Assembly (NCBI RefSeq): GCF_000253255.1
Contig: NC_015583.1
Coordinates: 868,001-932,000 of the forward strand
DNA length: 64,000 nucleotides
Direction: 5' to 3'
Origin: Novosphingobium sp. PP1Y
GTDB taxonomy: Bacteria; Pseudomonadota; Alphaproteobacteria; Sphingomonadales; Sphingomonadaceae
In this document: in pieces, positions 17,298-25,896 of the stretch
Numbering within the stretch: the first letter of the stretch is position 1
Layout of the letters: the number at the start of each line of letters is the position of its first letter
The notes under the pieces: generated by a model
What the model was told of the DNA's origin: nothing
Database searches by the model: none
The model's input: only the letters and a program-made list of their open reading frames with translations
Program-made: the position numbers and the translations under genes

Positions 17298-18236
17298 ATG
17301 CGCATTCGTGATTTTGGCGCGTTGCTGGCGCTCGGCCTGAGCGCCGCATCCGGACCGATCCAGGCGCAGGAGGTTCCACCTTCTGCCTATGGCCCGAACG
17401 ATGAAATCGGCGCCGCCAATCTGGTGACGCCCGAATCCGTCCTCAAGGCGGTGAAACTGGTGAAGACCGGCAAGACCTACCCGCTGGCCGTTCCCATCGA
17501 CAGGAAGCTCCCCGCCTTTCGTCATCGCAGCTTCCAGCTCACCAATGTCCAGCCGGGCGAGGCGGGCGGCGCCACGATGGGGCCCAACAAATTCACCTTC
17601 AACGACGAGCTCGTCGTCGGCTGGACGGGCGTCGGCACCCAGCTCAACGGCATCGGCCATATCGGCATCGACCATGTCTATTATAACGGCAACAAGGCGT
17701 CCGACTTCGTGACGGTCGAGGGTGTCACCAAGCTTGGCATCGAGAAGGTGCCGCCGATCATTGCCCGCGGCATCGTGCTCGACATGACCGCGCTCTACGG
17801 CGGTCCGGTCATCCCCGAGAAGACCGAGTTCAGCGTCGCCGATATCGAGAAGGTGCTCAAGATGCAGGGCATCACCATTCAAAAGGGCGACGTCGTGCTC
17901 TTCAACACCGGCTGGCTCGAGCTCATCGGCAAGGACAATGAGAAGTTCCTCGGCGTTGAGCCCGGCATCGGCATGGAAGCCGCAGAGTGGCTCGCCGACA
18001 AGGGCATCATCGCGTTTGGCGGCGATACCTGGGCCTCCGAAATCTATCCCTCGAAGGATGGCCGCGACTTCCCGGTCAACCAGTTCATGCTCGCGAAGAA
18101 GGGCATTTACAATCTCGAGCTGATCGACAGCCGCGCGCTTGTCCGGGACAAGGCCTGGGAATTCCTCTTCGTCCTCGGTCAGCCGCTCTACAAGGGCTCG
18201 ACCCAGGTCAACGTCAATCCGGTCGCGATCCGCTGA
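17298..18236 (+). CDS. Secreted cyclase-family (kynurenine formamidase-like) hydrolase
   Basis: 312 residues with an N-terminal signal peptide cut after about residue 24 (LALGLSAASGPIQAQ). The rest fits the cyclase family PF04199: GPNDEIGAANLVTPE (about 31-45), WTGVGTQLNGIGHIGIDHVY (about 112-131) and a late FGGDTWASEIYP. In the family the central motif is usually HxGTHxDxxxH, where His and Asp bind metal; here the first His/Asp positions read GTQLNG, so metal binding may differ, although the same change occurs in some members from memory. The periplasmic location suggests action on an incoming substrate. It ends at a strong terminator. Confidence 0.83.
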   Translation: MRIRDFGALLALGLSAASGPIQAQEVPPSAYGPNDEIGAANLVTPESVLKAVKLVKTGKTYPLAVPIDRKLPAFRHRSFQLTNVQPGEAGGATMGPNKFTFNDELVVGWTGVGTQLNGIGHIGIDHVYYNGNKASDFVTVEGVTKLGIEKVPPIIARGIVLDMTALYGGPVIPEKTEFSVADIEKVLKMQGITIQKGDVVLFNTGWLELIGKDNEKFLGVEPGIGMEAAEWLADKGIIAFGGDTWASEIYPSKDGRDFPVNQFMLAKKGIYNLELIDSRALVRDKAWEFLFVLGQPLYKGSTQVNVNPVAIR

Positions 18237-18242
18237 TCGGCA

Positions 18243-18291
18243 GGCGGCCGGGCGCTGTCGCCCCACCCCAAGGCCCGGCCGCCCAATTTTT
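18243..18291 (+). terminator. Rho-independent terminator after the cyclase gene
   Basis: Perfect 11-bp stem GGCGGCCGGGC (18243-18253) / GCCCGGCCGCC (18273-18283) followed by CAATTTTT. It begins 6 bp after the stop codon, so the downstream aldo/keto reductase gene probably depends on read-through or on its own promoter. Confidence 0.85.
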
Positions 18292-18307
18292 CGAGCAAGG
18301 ATCAATC

Positions 18308-19318
18308 ATGCGTATCAACCTGCCCTCCCGCCAGGGCTTTGGCGGCGCGCCGCTTGGCAACATGTTCCGCAACATCCCCGAGGACGAGGCTCTGGCTTCG
18401 GTCCACGATGCCTGGGATGCCGGCATCCGCTATTATGACACTGCCGCACTTTACGGTGCGGGTCTCTCGGAACTGCGCCTGGGCAAGGCGCTCGCCGGAT
18501 ATCGGCGCGACGACTATGTGCTGAGCGCCAAGGTCGGCCGCATCATCCTCGACGAGATCGAGACGAGCGACCGCGACCTGGGCGAGAAGGGCGGTCTCTT
18601 CGAACATGGGCTGCCCAACCGGATCGTCTATGACTATTCGGCCGATGGCGCGAAGCGCGCGATCGAGCAGAGCCTCGAACGCCTCGGCACCGACCGCCTC
18701 GACTATGTCTGGATCCATGACCCTGCCAGGGATTTCCATGGCGATAGCTGGCGCGAGGTCCTCGATACCGCATTGTCGGGCGCCGCGGCCGCGCTGATCG
18801 AGATGCGCGAACAGGGCGTCATCAAGGGATGGGGGCTTGGCGTCAACCGGGTCGAGCCTTGCGAGATCGCGATCGAACGCAGCGAACCCGACGGTTTCCT
18901 GATTGCCGGCCGCTACACGCTGCTTGATCATCGCGACGCGCTTGCCCGGCTCATGCCGGAAGCCGAACAACGCGGCCTCGGGATCGTGGTCGGCGGTCCC
19001 TATAATTCGGGCATCCTGGCCGGCGGCAGCCACTATGAATATCAGGTCGCCTCGCCGGAAATACGTGCGCGCGTTGATGGCCTGAGAGAGATCGCAAAGC
19101 GCCACGGTGTCGATCTGCGCGCAGCCGCGCTCCAGTTCAGCCTAGCCCATCCAGCGGTTGCCGCCATCATCCCCGGTGCGAGCCGTCCGGGACGCAGCGC
19201 CGAAAATCTGAGACTGGCCGAAGCGCCGATCCTGGACGCCTTCTGGCAGGACCTGCGCGACAAGGCATTTGTCTCAAGCGACGCCCCACTTCCCGAACAA
19301 GTAAGGACTGCAACATGA
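18308..19318 (+). CDS. Aldo/keto reductase, D-threo-aldose/pyridoxal dehydrogenase-like
   Basis: 336 residues. AKR features: GIRYYDTAALYGAGLSELRL with catalytic Asp and Tyr (about 40-53), a Lys in VLSAKVGR (about 76) and a His in YVWIHDPARD (about 138). The ending SLAHPAVAAIIPGASRPG is the usual NADP-binding tail. The insert with GVNRVEPCE and the overall length match the group annotated as D-threo-aldose 1-dehydrogenase or pyridoxal 4-dehydrogenase. AAGGA lies 7 bp upstream. Its stop overlaps the next start by ATGA, linking it to the SRPBCC gene. The substrate is not known. Confidence 0.87.
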   Translation: MRINLPSRQGFGGAPLGNMFRNIPEDEALASVHDAWDAGIRYYDTAALYGAGLSELRLGKALAGYRRDDYVLSAKVGRIILDEIETSDRDLGEKGGLFEHGLPNRIVYDYSADGAKRAIEQSLERLGTDRLDYVWIHDPARDFHGDSWREVLDTALSGAAAALIEMREQGVIKGWGLGVNRVEPCEIAIERSEPDGFLIAGRYTLLDHRDALARLMPEAEQRGLGIVVGGPYNSGILAGGSHYEYQVASPEIRARVDGLREIAKRHGVDLRAAALQFSLAHPAVAAIIPGASRPGRSAENLRLAEAPILDAFWQDLRDKAFVSSDAPLPEQVRTAT

Positions 19319-19728
19319 CCGAGGTTTCAACGAGCATTGAAATCAGCGCATCCGCAGACAAGGTCTGGGCCATCATCGGTGGCTTCGACAATCTGCCGCA
19401 GTGGCTGAACCTGATCCGCACGAGCACGCTCGAGGACGGCGGACGCGTTCGCCGTCTCGAAGCGGTCGGCGGCGCGCTGATCGTCGAACGCCTGCTGAGC
19501 TTCGACGAGGCCGAACGCAGGTTCAGCTACAGCCACCTCGAAGCACCTGATCCCGTGACCGACTATGTTTCGGAAATGCGCGTGTCGCCGCTGGATGAAG
19601 GTCGTTGCACGGTCGTCTGGGCTTGCCGCTTCACACCGGTTTCAGTGAGCGAGGCCGAGGCGATCGCGCATTTCGACGGCATCTACAGCGTTGGGCTCCA
19701 CGCCCTGAAGGCGCTGGTCGAAGGTTGA
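19315..19728 (+). CDS. SRPBCC-family (polyketide cyclase/START-like) small protein
   Basis: 137 residues with the SRPBCC pattern: an opening strand TSIEISASADKVWAIIGGFD (about 5-24), LPQWLNL and a central strand with RRLEAVGGALIVERLLSFDE, then a long C-terminal helix. Such proteins form a hydrophobic cavity and bind or cyclise small ligands. Start overlaps the aldo/keto reductase stop, so the two are co-translated. No active-site prediction is possible from sequence alone. Convergent with the LysR gene 6 bp downstream. Confidence 0.82.
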   Translation: MTEVSTSIEISASADKVWAIIGGFDNLPQWLNLIRTSTLEDGGRVRRLEAVGGALIVERLLSFDEAERRFSYSHLEAPDPVTDYVSEMRVSPLDEGRCTVVWACRFTPVSVSEAEAIAHFDGIYSVGLHALKALVEG

Positions 19729-19734
19729 GCCGCT

Positions 19735-20640
19735 TCAGTCGCCCCGCATGAAGGCCTGCAGGCGTGGCACCATGAAATCGAGGAAGAGGCGAATGCGCTG
19801 CGGCATCCGCTGGCCGCCGAGGTAAAGCGCGTGAACCTCTTCCTCGTCGCCATGCCCTGCGTCCCCAAGGACTTCAACCAGCCGTCCCTCGGCGATATCC
19901 TCGCGAACGTGAAAATCCGCAAGGCGCGCCAGCCCCATGCCGGCCAGCGCCAGTCGCCGGACGGTTTCGCCATTGTTGGCGAGAAGATTGCCACCGACCA
20001 TGCGGTCGACGATCCGCCCGGCTTCCCGGAGCGGCCACACAGGGGCCGCCCTCCTGAAATTGAATCCCAGGCAATTATGATGGTCGAGATCCTCGATCGC
20101 GACCGGGACGCCATGTGCTTCGAGATAGGCAGGCGAGGCTACGATCCTCCGGCTCGCGACCCCGATCTTGCGGGTGAGCAGGTTGCTGTCCGTCAGAGCT
20201 CCCACCCGGAACGCAATGTCGGTGCGGTCGAGATAGAGGTCGACGATCTCGTCGGACAGTGACAGATCGATAACGACGTTCGGATAGGTCCGCCAGAAGT
20301 CGGGCAGATGGGGCTCGATCCCCAGCACGCCGAATGCCACCGAGGCGTTCACCCGCACCGTTCCTCCCGCGCCGCCCGCACCCCGGCTGATTTCGCGCTC
20401 GATATCGTCGAGATCGGCAAGAAGCGCGCCGCTGCGTTCATAGAAGAGCCGCCCTTCGTCGGTCAGCGACAGCCGCCGGGTCGATCGTTCGACCAGCCGC
20501 ACGCCCAGCCGATCCTCCATGCGGCCGATGAGCTTGCTCACCGTCGATGGCGTCATCAAGAGCTGCCTTGCCGCCTCGGAAAAGCTGCCGGCCTCGACGA
20601 CCCTGACGAAGACCTGCATTTCGCCAGCGCGATTGTCCAT
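19735..20640 (-). CDS. LysR-family transcriptional regulator
   Basis: 301 residues: winged helix (about 5-62, VEAGSFSEAARQLLMTPSTV) and DmlR/CrgA-type effector domain (GTVRVNASVAFGVLGIEPHL, about 94). It is divergent from the LLM flavoenzyme operon that starts at 20776, with 135 bp between them, and is therefore the likely regulator of the LLM-AKR-OYE-epimerase set. In its promoter there are direct repeats TATCTcTGAAT and TATCTgTGAAT. The inducer is unknown. Confidence 0.88.
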   Translation of the reverse strand: MDNRAGEMQVFVRVVEAGSFSEAARQLLMTPSTVSKLIGRMEDRLGVRLVERSTRRLSLTDEGRLFYERSGALLADLDDIEREISRGAGGAGGTVRVNASVAFGVLGIEPHLPDFWRTYPNVVIDLSLSDEIVDLYLDRTDIAFRVGALTDSNLLTRKIGVASRRIVASPAYLEAHGVPVAIEDLDHHNCLGFNFRRAAPVWPLREAGRIVDRMVGGNLLANNGETVRRLALAGMGLARLADFHVREDIAEGRLVEVLGDAGHGDEEEVHALYLGGQRMPQRIRLFLDFMVPRLQAFMRGD

Positions 20641-20648
20641 GACGTTCC

Positions 20649-20709
20649 TATCTCTGAATCAGCTTATCTGTGAATTGGCCTCCAAGATTATGTGGAACGC
20701 GAGCCAATT
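20649..20709. promoter_or_regulatory. Candidate LysR-binding region between the divergent genes
   Basis: Two direct 11-base repeats (20649-20659 and 20665-20675, one mismatch, 16-bp period) and an inverted pair AATTGGC (20673-20679) / GCCAATT (20703-20709) lie in the 135-bp divergent region. The period is suited to a LysR tetramer. The assignment is by position only. Confidence 0.35.
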
Positions 20710-20775
20710 ATCAAGGCGTGTCCGAACGGTCATCTAGCAATCCAGAGCGGCATCGACGCCGCAGCACAGGAATAG

Positions 20776-21771
20776 ATGATGACTGGTTCCGCTTTCTCCT
20801 CGCTCGACAAGGTACGTATCCCCGGCCAGATCACGCTGGGGATCGAGTTGCCGCTGGACAATGACTGGTCGCCCGCAGGCGAAGCCCGCCGGCTTGCCGA
20901 TGGTCGGCCGAGCGGCGTGCCCGACCTGACGCGCCATGCCGAGCTCGTGCGCAAGGTGGATGGACAGGGCTTTGCGGCCGTTTGGATGCGCGACGTTCCC
21001 GTTTTCGACAGCGTCCGGATGGGTGACGCCGGCTCGGTCTATGACGTGTTCGCGCATCTGGGCTTTCTGGCCGGGATCACGAAGAATGTCGCACTCGGCA
21101 CCGCCGCCGTCGTGCTGCCCATCCGTCACCCGATGATGATCGCCAAGGCGGCAGCCAGCGTCGACGTACTGTCAGGTGGGCGGTTGATCCTGGGCGTGGC
21201 CTCGGGCGACCGGCCAGTCGAATATCCGCTGCTCGGGATCGATTTCGAGACCCGGGGCGAGCGATTTCGCGACGCCATTGCCTATATGCGCACCGCCTGG
21301 ATGCCCGGCGGGCTGCCCGTGGGCCCGGACATGCGCGAGCCCGCGCTCGAGCTGCTGCCAAGGCCGGTCCGGTCCACCATTCCCATGGTGGTGGCGGGCC
21401 AGGCTCAGCAAAGCGACGACTGGATCTCGGCGAACATGGATGGCCGTTTCGTCTATCCAGGCTCGCTCGATCGCCTTGCCCAGCAGGCCTCGGTCTGGAA
21501 GGCGGCGAAGGGGATGGGCGGTGCCTTCATCACCGCTTTCCATCTCGATCTTGCCGATGATCCGAAGACGCCGCTGCAGCCGTTCCGCTTCGGCGGACGC
21601 GTTGGTCGCAATGCCTTCATCGACCATCTGGAGCAGCTCCAGCAATTCGGCGTGGATCACCTGGCCGTCCTGCTGCGCCGTTCCGGGCGGCCGGTCGAAG
21701 ACGTTCTCGACGAGCTGGCAGGCGAGGTCCTCCCTCGGATCAATGTCCGTCCCATCCGCGCTGCCGCCTGA
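20776..21771 (+). CDS. LLM-class (luciferase-like) flavin-dependent oxidoreductase
   Basis: 331 residues with the TIM-barrel pattern of bacterial luciferase-like proteins: GFAAVWMRDVPVFD (about 66-79), VALGTAAVVLPIRHPMMIAK (about 105-124) and SGGRLILGVASGDRP (about 133-147), the flavin phosphate region. Members oxidise or reduce substrates using FMN or F420; sphingomonad members generally use FMNH2 from a separate reductase. A second ATG at 20779 is equally possible. It opens a four-gene operon (33 bp to the AKR) divergent from a LysR gene. Confidence 0.87.
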   Translation: MMTGSAFSSLDKVRIPGQITLGIELPLDNDWSPAGEARRLADGRPSGVPDLTRHAELVRKVDGQGFAAVWMRDVPVFDSVRMGDAGSVYDVFAHLGFLAGITKNVALGTAAVVLPIRHPMMIAKAAASVDVLSGGRLILGVASGDRPVEYPLLGIDFETRGERFRDAIAYMRTAWMPGGLPVGPDMREPALELLPRPVRSTIPMVVAGQAQQSDDWISANMDGRFVYPGSLDRLAQQASVWKAAKGMGGAFITAFHLDLADDPKTPLQPFRFGGRVGRNAFIDHLEQLQQFGVDHLAVLLRRSGRPVEDVLDELAGEVLPRINVRPIRAAA

Positions 21772-21804
21772 GCAGCATCCCCTCGCGTAGAAGGAGTAGA
21801 ATTC

Positions 21805-22632
21805 ATGCTTAATGTAAAGGCCCACGGCGCCTCGATACCGGCACTCGGTTTCGGTGTGTTCCGCATGTCCGACGAGGAAGTCGAGCGCATCGTCCCCGAG
21901 GCGCTTTCGGTCGGATTCCGCCATTTCGACACCGCGCAGATCTATGCGAATGAAGCCGCGCTCGGGCGCGCGCTCGCCAAGGCTGGCGTAAAGCGCGACG
22001 AGCTCTTCCTCACGACCAAGGTCTGGGTCGACTATTATGCGCCGGAAAAGTTTGCCGCCTCGGTCGACGAAAGCCTCGAGAAGTTGCAAGTCGATCAGGT
22101 CGATCTGCTGCTGATCCACTGGCCCGGTAACACGGTGCCGGTCTCGGACCAGATTGAAATGCTCAATGCCGTCAAAGAGGCCGGCAAGACCCGCCACATC
22201 GGCGTCAGCAACCAGAATATCGCGCAGATGGAAGAGTCCGCGCGCCTGAGCAAAGCACCGATCGTCACCAACCAGGTCGAAATCCATCCCTATATCGACC
22301 AGTCCGCTCTCTACACGGCGGCCCGCAAGGCAGGGATCGCACTCACCGCTTACTACGGCATGGCCGATGGCAAGGTGATCACCGACCCCGCCATCCAGGC
22401 GATCGCCGCCAAATATGGCAAGACGCCCGCCCAGGTCGTGCTGCGCTGGCTGGTTCAGCAGGATGGCGTGATCGCGCTTTCCAAGACCGCCAATGTCGCG
22501 CGTGTGCCCGAGAATTTTGCGATCTTCGATTTCACGCTCGAAGCAGCCGACATGGCCGCGCTCCATGCCCTTGCGCGGCCCGATGGCCGGATCGTCAGCC
22601 CGGAAAACCTCGCGCCGGTCTGGGATCGCTGA
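21805..22632 (+). CDS. Aldo/keto reductase, 2,5-diketo-D-gluconate reductase-like
   Basis: 275 residues, typical length. The catalytic tetrad is visible: Asp and Tyr in FRHFDTAQIYANEAALG (about 38-54), Lys in FLTTKVWVDYY (about 72) and His in LLLIHWPG (about 107). The NADPH site appears near ALSKTANVARVPEN (about 230). This clade reduces aldehydes and alpha-keto or beta-keto esters with NADPH. AAGGAG lies about 10 bp upstream. It sits between the LLM gene and an OYE gene, so the operon combines at least three reductive or oxidative flavin/NADPH activities. Confidence 0.9.
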   Translation: MLNVKAHGASIPALGFGVFRMSDEEVERIVPEALSVGFRHFDTAQIYANEAALGRALAKAGVKRDELFLTTKVWVDYYAPEKFAASVDESLEKLQVDQVDLLLIHWPGNTVPVSDQIEMLNAVKEAGKTRHIGVSNQNIAQMEESARLSKAPIVTNQVEIHPYIDQSALYTAARKAGIALTAYYGMADGKVITDPAIQAIAAKYGKTPAQVVLRWLVQQDGVIALSKTANVARVPENFAIFDFTLEAADMAALHALARPDGRIVSPENLAPVWDR

Positions 22633-22660
22633 AGCAATTCTTGAAGGAAAGATACTCATA

Positions 22661-23776
22661 ATGAGCAGATTATTCGAACCCTTTGCGATGGGCGGGCACG
22701 AACTCGCCAATCGTATCGCCATGGCCCCGCTGACGCGCTCGCGCGCGCGGCCTGGCAACGTCCCGTCCGATCTCGCGCCGCTCTATTATAGCCAGCGCGC
22801 CGAGACCGGCCTGATCGTGACAGAAGGGACTGCCATCTCACCCAGCGCCATCGGCTATCTCGACGTGCCGGGCCTCTGGACCACCGAGCAGCTCGAGGCA
22901 TGGAAGCCCGTCACCAAGGCGGTGCATGATCGCGGCGGCGTCATCTTCACCCAGCTCTGGCACGTCGGCCGCGTGAGCCATGTCTCAACCCAGCCGGATC
23001 GCGCTGCGCCGGTAAGCTCGACCGCGCGCATCGCGGCGGACTCGCAGGCGTTCGGCCTGCGCGACGACGGCATGGCGGCGCTGGTCGATGTGTCCAAGCC
23101 CCGTGCGCTCACCACCGAGGAGGTCCGCGGCGTAACCGAAGACTTTGTGAACGCCGCGCGCAACGCGATCGAGGCCGGTTTCGACGGCATCGAACTGCAT
23201 GGCGCCAATGGCTATCTGATCGAGCAGTTCCTCAATCCGAACGTCAACGATCGCACCGATGCCTATCGCGGTGATACGCTCGAAGGCCGCACCCGCTTTC
23301 TTCTCGAGACGCTCGATGCGGTCATTGCCGCGATCGGCGCCGAGCGTACGGCGGTTCGCCTGTCGCCTTATGGCCAGCTTTTCGACAACCCCGTCTATCC
23401 CGAGATCGAGGAAACCTACCTCTATCTCGCCGACGAATTCTCGCGCCGCGGCATCGCCTATGTCCATCTGATGGACCAGTCGACGCGCGGAAGCTCGGGG
23501 ACCCCGGCGGATTTCCTCGCGAAGTTCCGCGCGCACTTCAAAGGTTCTCTGATCCTTGCAGGCGGCATGACCCGTGAGCGCGCCGAAGAGATGATCGATA
23601 CGAATATTATCGACATCGCGGCATTCGGCGAACCCTTCATCGCCAATCCCGACCTCGTGGCCCGGTTGCGCAATCGCTGGCCGATCGAGCGGTCCGACCA
23701 CGCTATCCATTATGGCGGCGGTGCCCGCGGCTATACCGACTTTCCCGAATATTCTGCTGAAGGAGTGAGCGCATGA
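22661..23776 (+). CDS. Old Yellow Enzyme-family alkene reductase (NemA-like)
   Basis: 371 residues from ATG 22661 (MSRLFEPFAMGGHEL), with AAGGAA about 10 bp upstream. Classical OYE features: IAMAPLTRSRARPGNVPSDL (FMN site), QLWHVGRVSH (about 97-106), FDGIELHGANGYLIEQFLNP with the His/Asn pair that binds the substrate's electron-withdrawing group (about 178-181), and a closing phosphate-binding AFGEPFIANPDL. The expected reaction is NAD(P)H-dependent reduction of an activated C=C or of a nitro group. Its stop overlaps the epimerase start by ATGA. One of three OYE proteins in this window. Confidence 0.92.
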   Translation: MSRLFEPFAMGGHELANRIAMAPLTRSRARPGNVPSDLAPLYYSQRAETGLIVTEGTAISPSAIGYLDVPGLWTTEQLEAWKPVTKAVHDRGGVIFTQLWHVGRVSHVSTQPDRAAPVSSTARIAADSQAFGLRDDGMAALVDVSKPRALTTEEVRGVTEDFVNAARNAIEAGFDGIELHGANGYLIEQFLNPNVNDRTDAYRGDTLEGRTRFLLETLDAVIAAIGAERTAVRLSPYGQLFDNPVYPEIEETYLYLADEFSRRGIAYVHLMDQSTRGSSGTPADFLAKFRAHFKGSLILAGGMTRERAEEMIDTNIIDIAAFGEPFIANPDLVARLRNRWPIERSDHAIHYGGGARGYTDFPEYSAEGVSA

Positions 23777-24666
23777 AGATCTTCGTAACCGGCGCGAGCG
23801 GCTATATCGGCGGCTCGGTCGCCGCGCTACTCGCCAGCAAGGGGCATGAGGTCCGCGGCCTCGTTCGCACTGCTTCGAAGGCGGATGGCGTTCGGGCCAA
23901 GGGCATCGAGCCCGTGATCGGGACGCTCGACGACGCCGAGTTGCTGACCGCCGAAGCCCAGGCGGCCGATGCCGTCATCAACACCGCCGACAGCGATCAT
24001 CAGGGCGCGGTCGAGGCGCTGCTTGCCGGCCTCGCCGGATCGGGCAAGCCATTCATTCACACCAGCGGCACTAGCCTGGTCGGCGACGAAGCCATGGGCG
24101 AACCGTCGGACGTGATCTTTACCGAGGACACGCCGGTCAAGCCCGAGCCCGACAAGGAGCACCGCGTCGCGCTCAACAAGCTGATCATGGATGCGGCACC
24201 GGGCGTGCGGACCATCGTTCTTTGCAACAGCCTGATCTATGGCCACACCCTTGGCGCCCCGGCGCAGAGCGTTCAGATTCCGCCGCTGGTCGCACAGGCG
24301 AAGGAAAGCGGGATCGCCCGCTATATCGGCCGCGGCCTCAACATCTGGTCGAACGTCCATATCGCCGACATGGCCGATCTCTATCTGCTTGCCCTCGACA
24401 AGGCGCCCGCAGGCAGCTTCTATTATGTCGAAAATGGCGAAGCCGCGTTTGGTGATCTCGTCCGCGCAATCGCCAAGGCGCTCAGCCTCGGCGACGCGCA
24501 GAGTTGGCCCACGGAAGACGCGGTGGCTAAATGGGGCAGGGAACTCGCCGTTTTCGCGCTCGGCTCGAACAGCCGGGTTCGCGCGGACAAGGCGCGTTCC
24601 GAGCTGGGATGGGCGCCCCAGCGCACCAGCGTCATCGACTGGGTCGAGAACGAGCTGGAGAAATAG
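23773..24666 (+). CDS. NAD-dependent epimerase/dehydratase-family (extended SDR) oxidoreductase
   Basis: 297 residues. The NAD-binding motif is at the start (VTGASGYIGGSVAALLASKG, about 5-24). The usual YxxxK is replaced: the sequence continues FIHTSGTSLVGDEAMG and later EHRVALNKLIMDAAPG, where Lys is preserved but the Tyr position is not obvious, as in the atypical NAD(P)-binding group. It could be a reductase, epimerase or binding protein. It is the last gene of the LLM-AKR-OYE operon, coupled by ATGA, and is followed by a good terminator. Confidence 0.85.
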   Translation: MKIFVTGASGYIGGSVAALLASKGHEVRGLVRTASKADGVRAKGIEPVIGTLDDAELLTAEAQAADAVINTADSDHQGAVEALLAGLAGSGKPFIHTSGTSLVGDEAMGEPSDVIFTEDTPVKPEPDKEHRVALNKLIMDAAPGVRTIVLCNSLIYGHTLGAPAQSVQIPPLVAQAKESGIARYIGRGLNIWSNVHIADMADLYLLALDKAPAGSFYYVENGEAAFGDLVRAIAKALSLGDAQSWPTEDAVAKWGRELAVFALGSNSRVRADKARSELGWAPQRTSVIDWVENELEK

Positions 24667-24676
24667 CGGCCTCAAC

Positions 24677-24709
24677 GGACGCGGCGACCTCAGGATGCCG
24701 CGTCCTTTC
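24677..24709. terminator. Terminator between convergent genes
   Basis: A 9-bp perfect stem GGACGCGGC (24677-24685) / GCCGCGTCC (24697-24705) with an 11-base loop, followed by TTTC. It starts 11 bp after the epimerase stop and also faces the end of the minus-strand monooxygenase gene, so it may serve both strands. Confidence 0.75.
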
Positions 24710-24732
24710 ACCCCACGAGGGGGATGGGCGGC

Positions 24733-25896
24733 TCAGCCAACCTGCGCCACGGGCGGCTTTCTGAAGAGCAGATAGTCGCCCGTTTGCGAACCCTGCCGCA
24801 GAAGCGCTTTCCCGAGCTCGGCCTGCGATGGTTCCCACTGCTTAAGCGCTGTGTCGATGTCCGCGCTGGACGCGAGCGCATCTGCGAGCGCCAGCGCGTT
24901 TGCGGCCGCCTTGGAGGAGCTTGCGGCGGTGTGTGGCCGGGGGATGGCCGCCGCATCGCCAAGCATGATGACGCGGCCATCGACCATATGGTCTGAAGCC
25001 AGATCCCGGATGATCTGCACAAAGGGTTCTTGCGTAGCCTTGACCACCTCGCAGAACGGGCCGGGAAGCAAAGCATCCGCCTCGGCGTGCAGGATCGGAA
25101 GCCACCGGTCTGCCAGCATGCCTTCGGAAACTGCGGACGTCCGTTTCTGGCCGTCGCGGTCGATCAGGATGTCGTTCAGCAGCGTCTCTTCGGCGACGCG
25201 ATACCATACCCAATTGTAGAGCCGGTGCCCTGCGCGCATGTCATTGGCGATACCGGGAACAAGATAGCCGAGGATGTGCGATCCGCGGTTATTGGCGAAG
25301 CCAAAATCGCCATGCAGCGTCTCGCGGGACACTGCAGGCATCGCATCTTCCGGTATCAGGCCGCGCCAGGCGAGATAGCCGGCATATAGGGGGTTGGCCT
25401 GGGGCCAGACCAGGCCGCGAACCGTGGAGTTGCCCCCATCGGCCCCGACCAGAAGATCGCCGATTGCCGTCGTTCCGTCGACAAAGCGCGCTGAAACGGT
25501 CTTTGCCGCCCGATCCTGTCTAAGGTCAGCCAACACCTTCCCCTGATGATATCGTTCTTCCGGGAAGGCGGATCGAAGGGTCGAATAGATGAGCGACCAC
25601 GACGTCTGCGTCTGGGGTGACAATTCCTTCGACTGGATCGATCCGTCAGGCCGGAACACGGTCCGGAAGCGCGAGCGAACGCCGAGGCCGGCCGCGATCT
25701 CCACGCCGGTGCGGCGGATGACCTCGACCACGTCGGGCTGGAGGACGATTCCGCCACCTCGGCTGTCGAGATCGTGGGGAGAGCGTTCGAAGACCTCGAC
25801 ATCCCAGCCAGTGCGGAGCAGCAGGTTGGCCGTGAAGAGGCCGGCAAGCGATCCGCCGATGACCAGCGCCCTGGGTCTGATCGATACCGAATTCAT
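24733..25896 (-). CDS. FAD-dependent monooxygenase, 2,6-dihydroxypyridine hydroxylase-like
   Basis: 387 residues, class A flavoprotein hydroxylase. FAD motifs: ALVIGGSLAGLFTANLLLRT (GxGxxG-like, about 10-29), the middle DG motif LLVGADGGNSTVRGLVW (about 148-164) and the GD motif GRVIMLGDAAAIPRPHTAAS (about 307-326). WRGLIPE and the PRPHTA segment are shared with 2,6-dihydroxypyridine 3-monooxygenase and similar enzymes, as I remember them. It probably hydroxylates an aromatic or N-heteroaromatic ring with NADH and oxygen, which would fit beside an isoquinoline-type dehydrogenase. It is the second gene after the DsbA-like gene, overlapping it by 4 bp. Confidence 0.85.
   Translation of the reverse strand: MNSVSIRPRALVIGGSLAGLFTANLLLRTGWDVEVFERSPHDLDSRGGGIVLQPDVVEVIRRTGVEIAAGLGVRSRFRTVFRPDGSIQSKELSPQTQTSWSLIYSTLRSAFPEERYHQGKVLADLRQDRAAKTVSARFVDGTTAIGDLLVGADGGNSTVRGLVWPQANPLYAGYLAWRGLIPEDAMPAVSRETLHGDFGFANNRGSHILGYLVPGIANDMRAGHRLYNWVWYRVAEETLLNDILIDRDGQKRTSAVSEGMLADRWLPILHAEADALLPGPFCEVVKATQEPFVQIIRDLASDHMVDGRVIMLGDAAAIPRPHTAASSSKAAANALALADALASSADIDTALKQWEPSQAELGKALLRQGSQTGDYLLFRKPPVAQVG

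Noticed and set aside
17262..18305. 347-codon minus-strand frame opposite the cyclase gene
   Set aside because: The plus strand encodes a signal peptide and the cyclase motifs, so this is a shadow.
21172..22758. 528-codon minus-strand frame over LLM and AKR genes
   Set aside because: It covers two well-supported plus-strand genes and has a composition typical of antisense frames.
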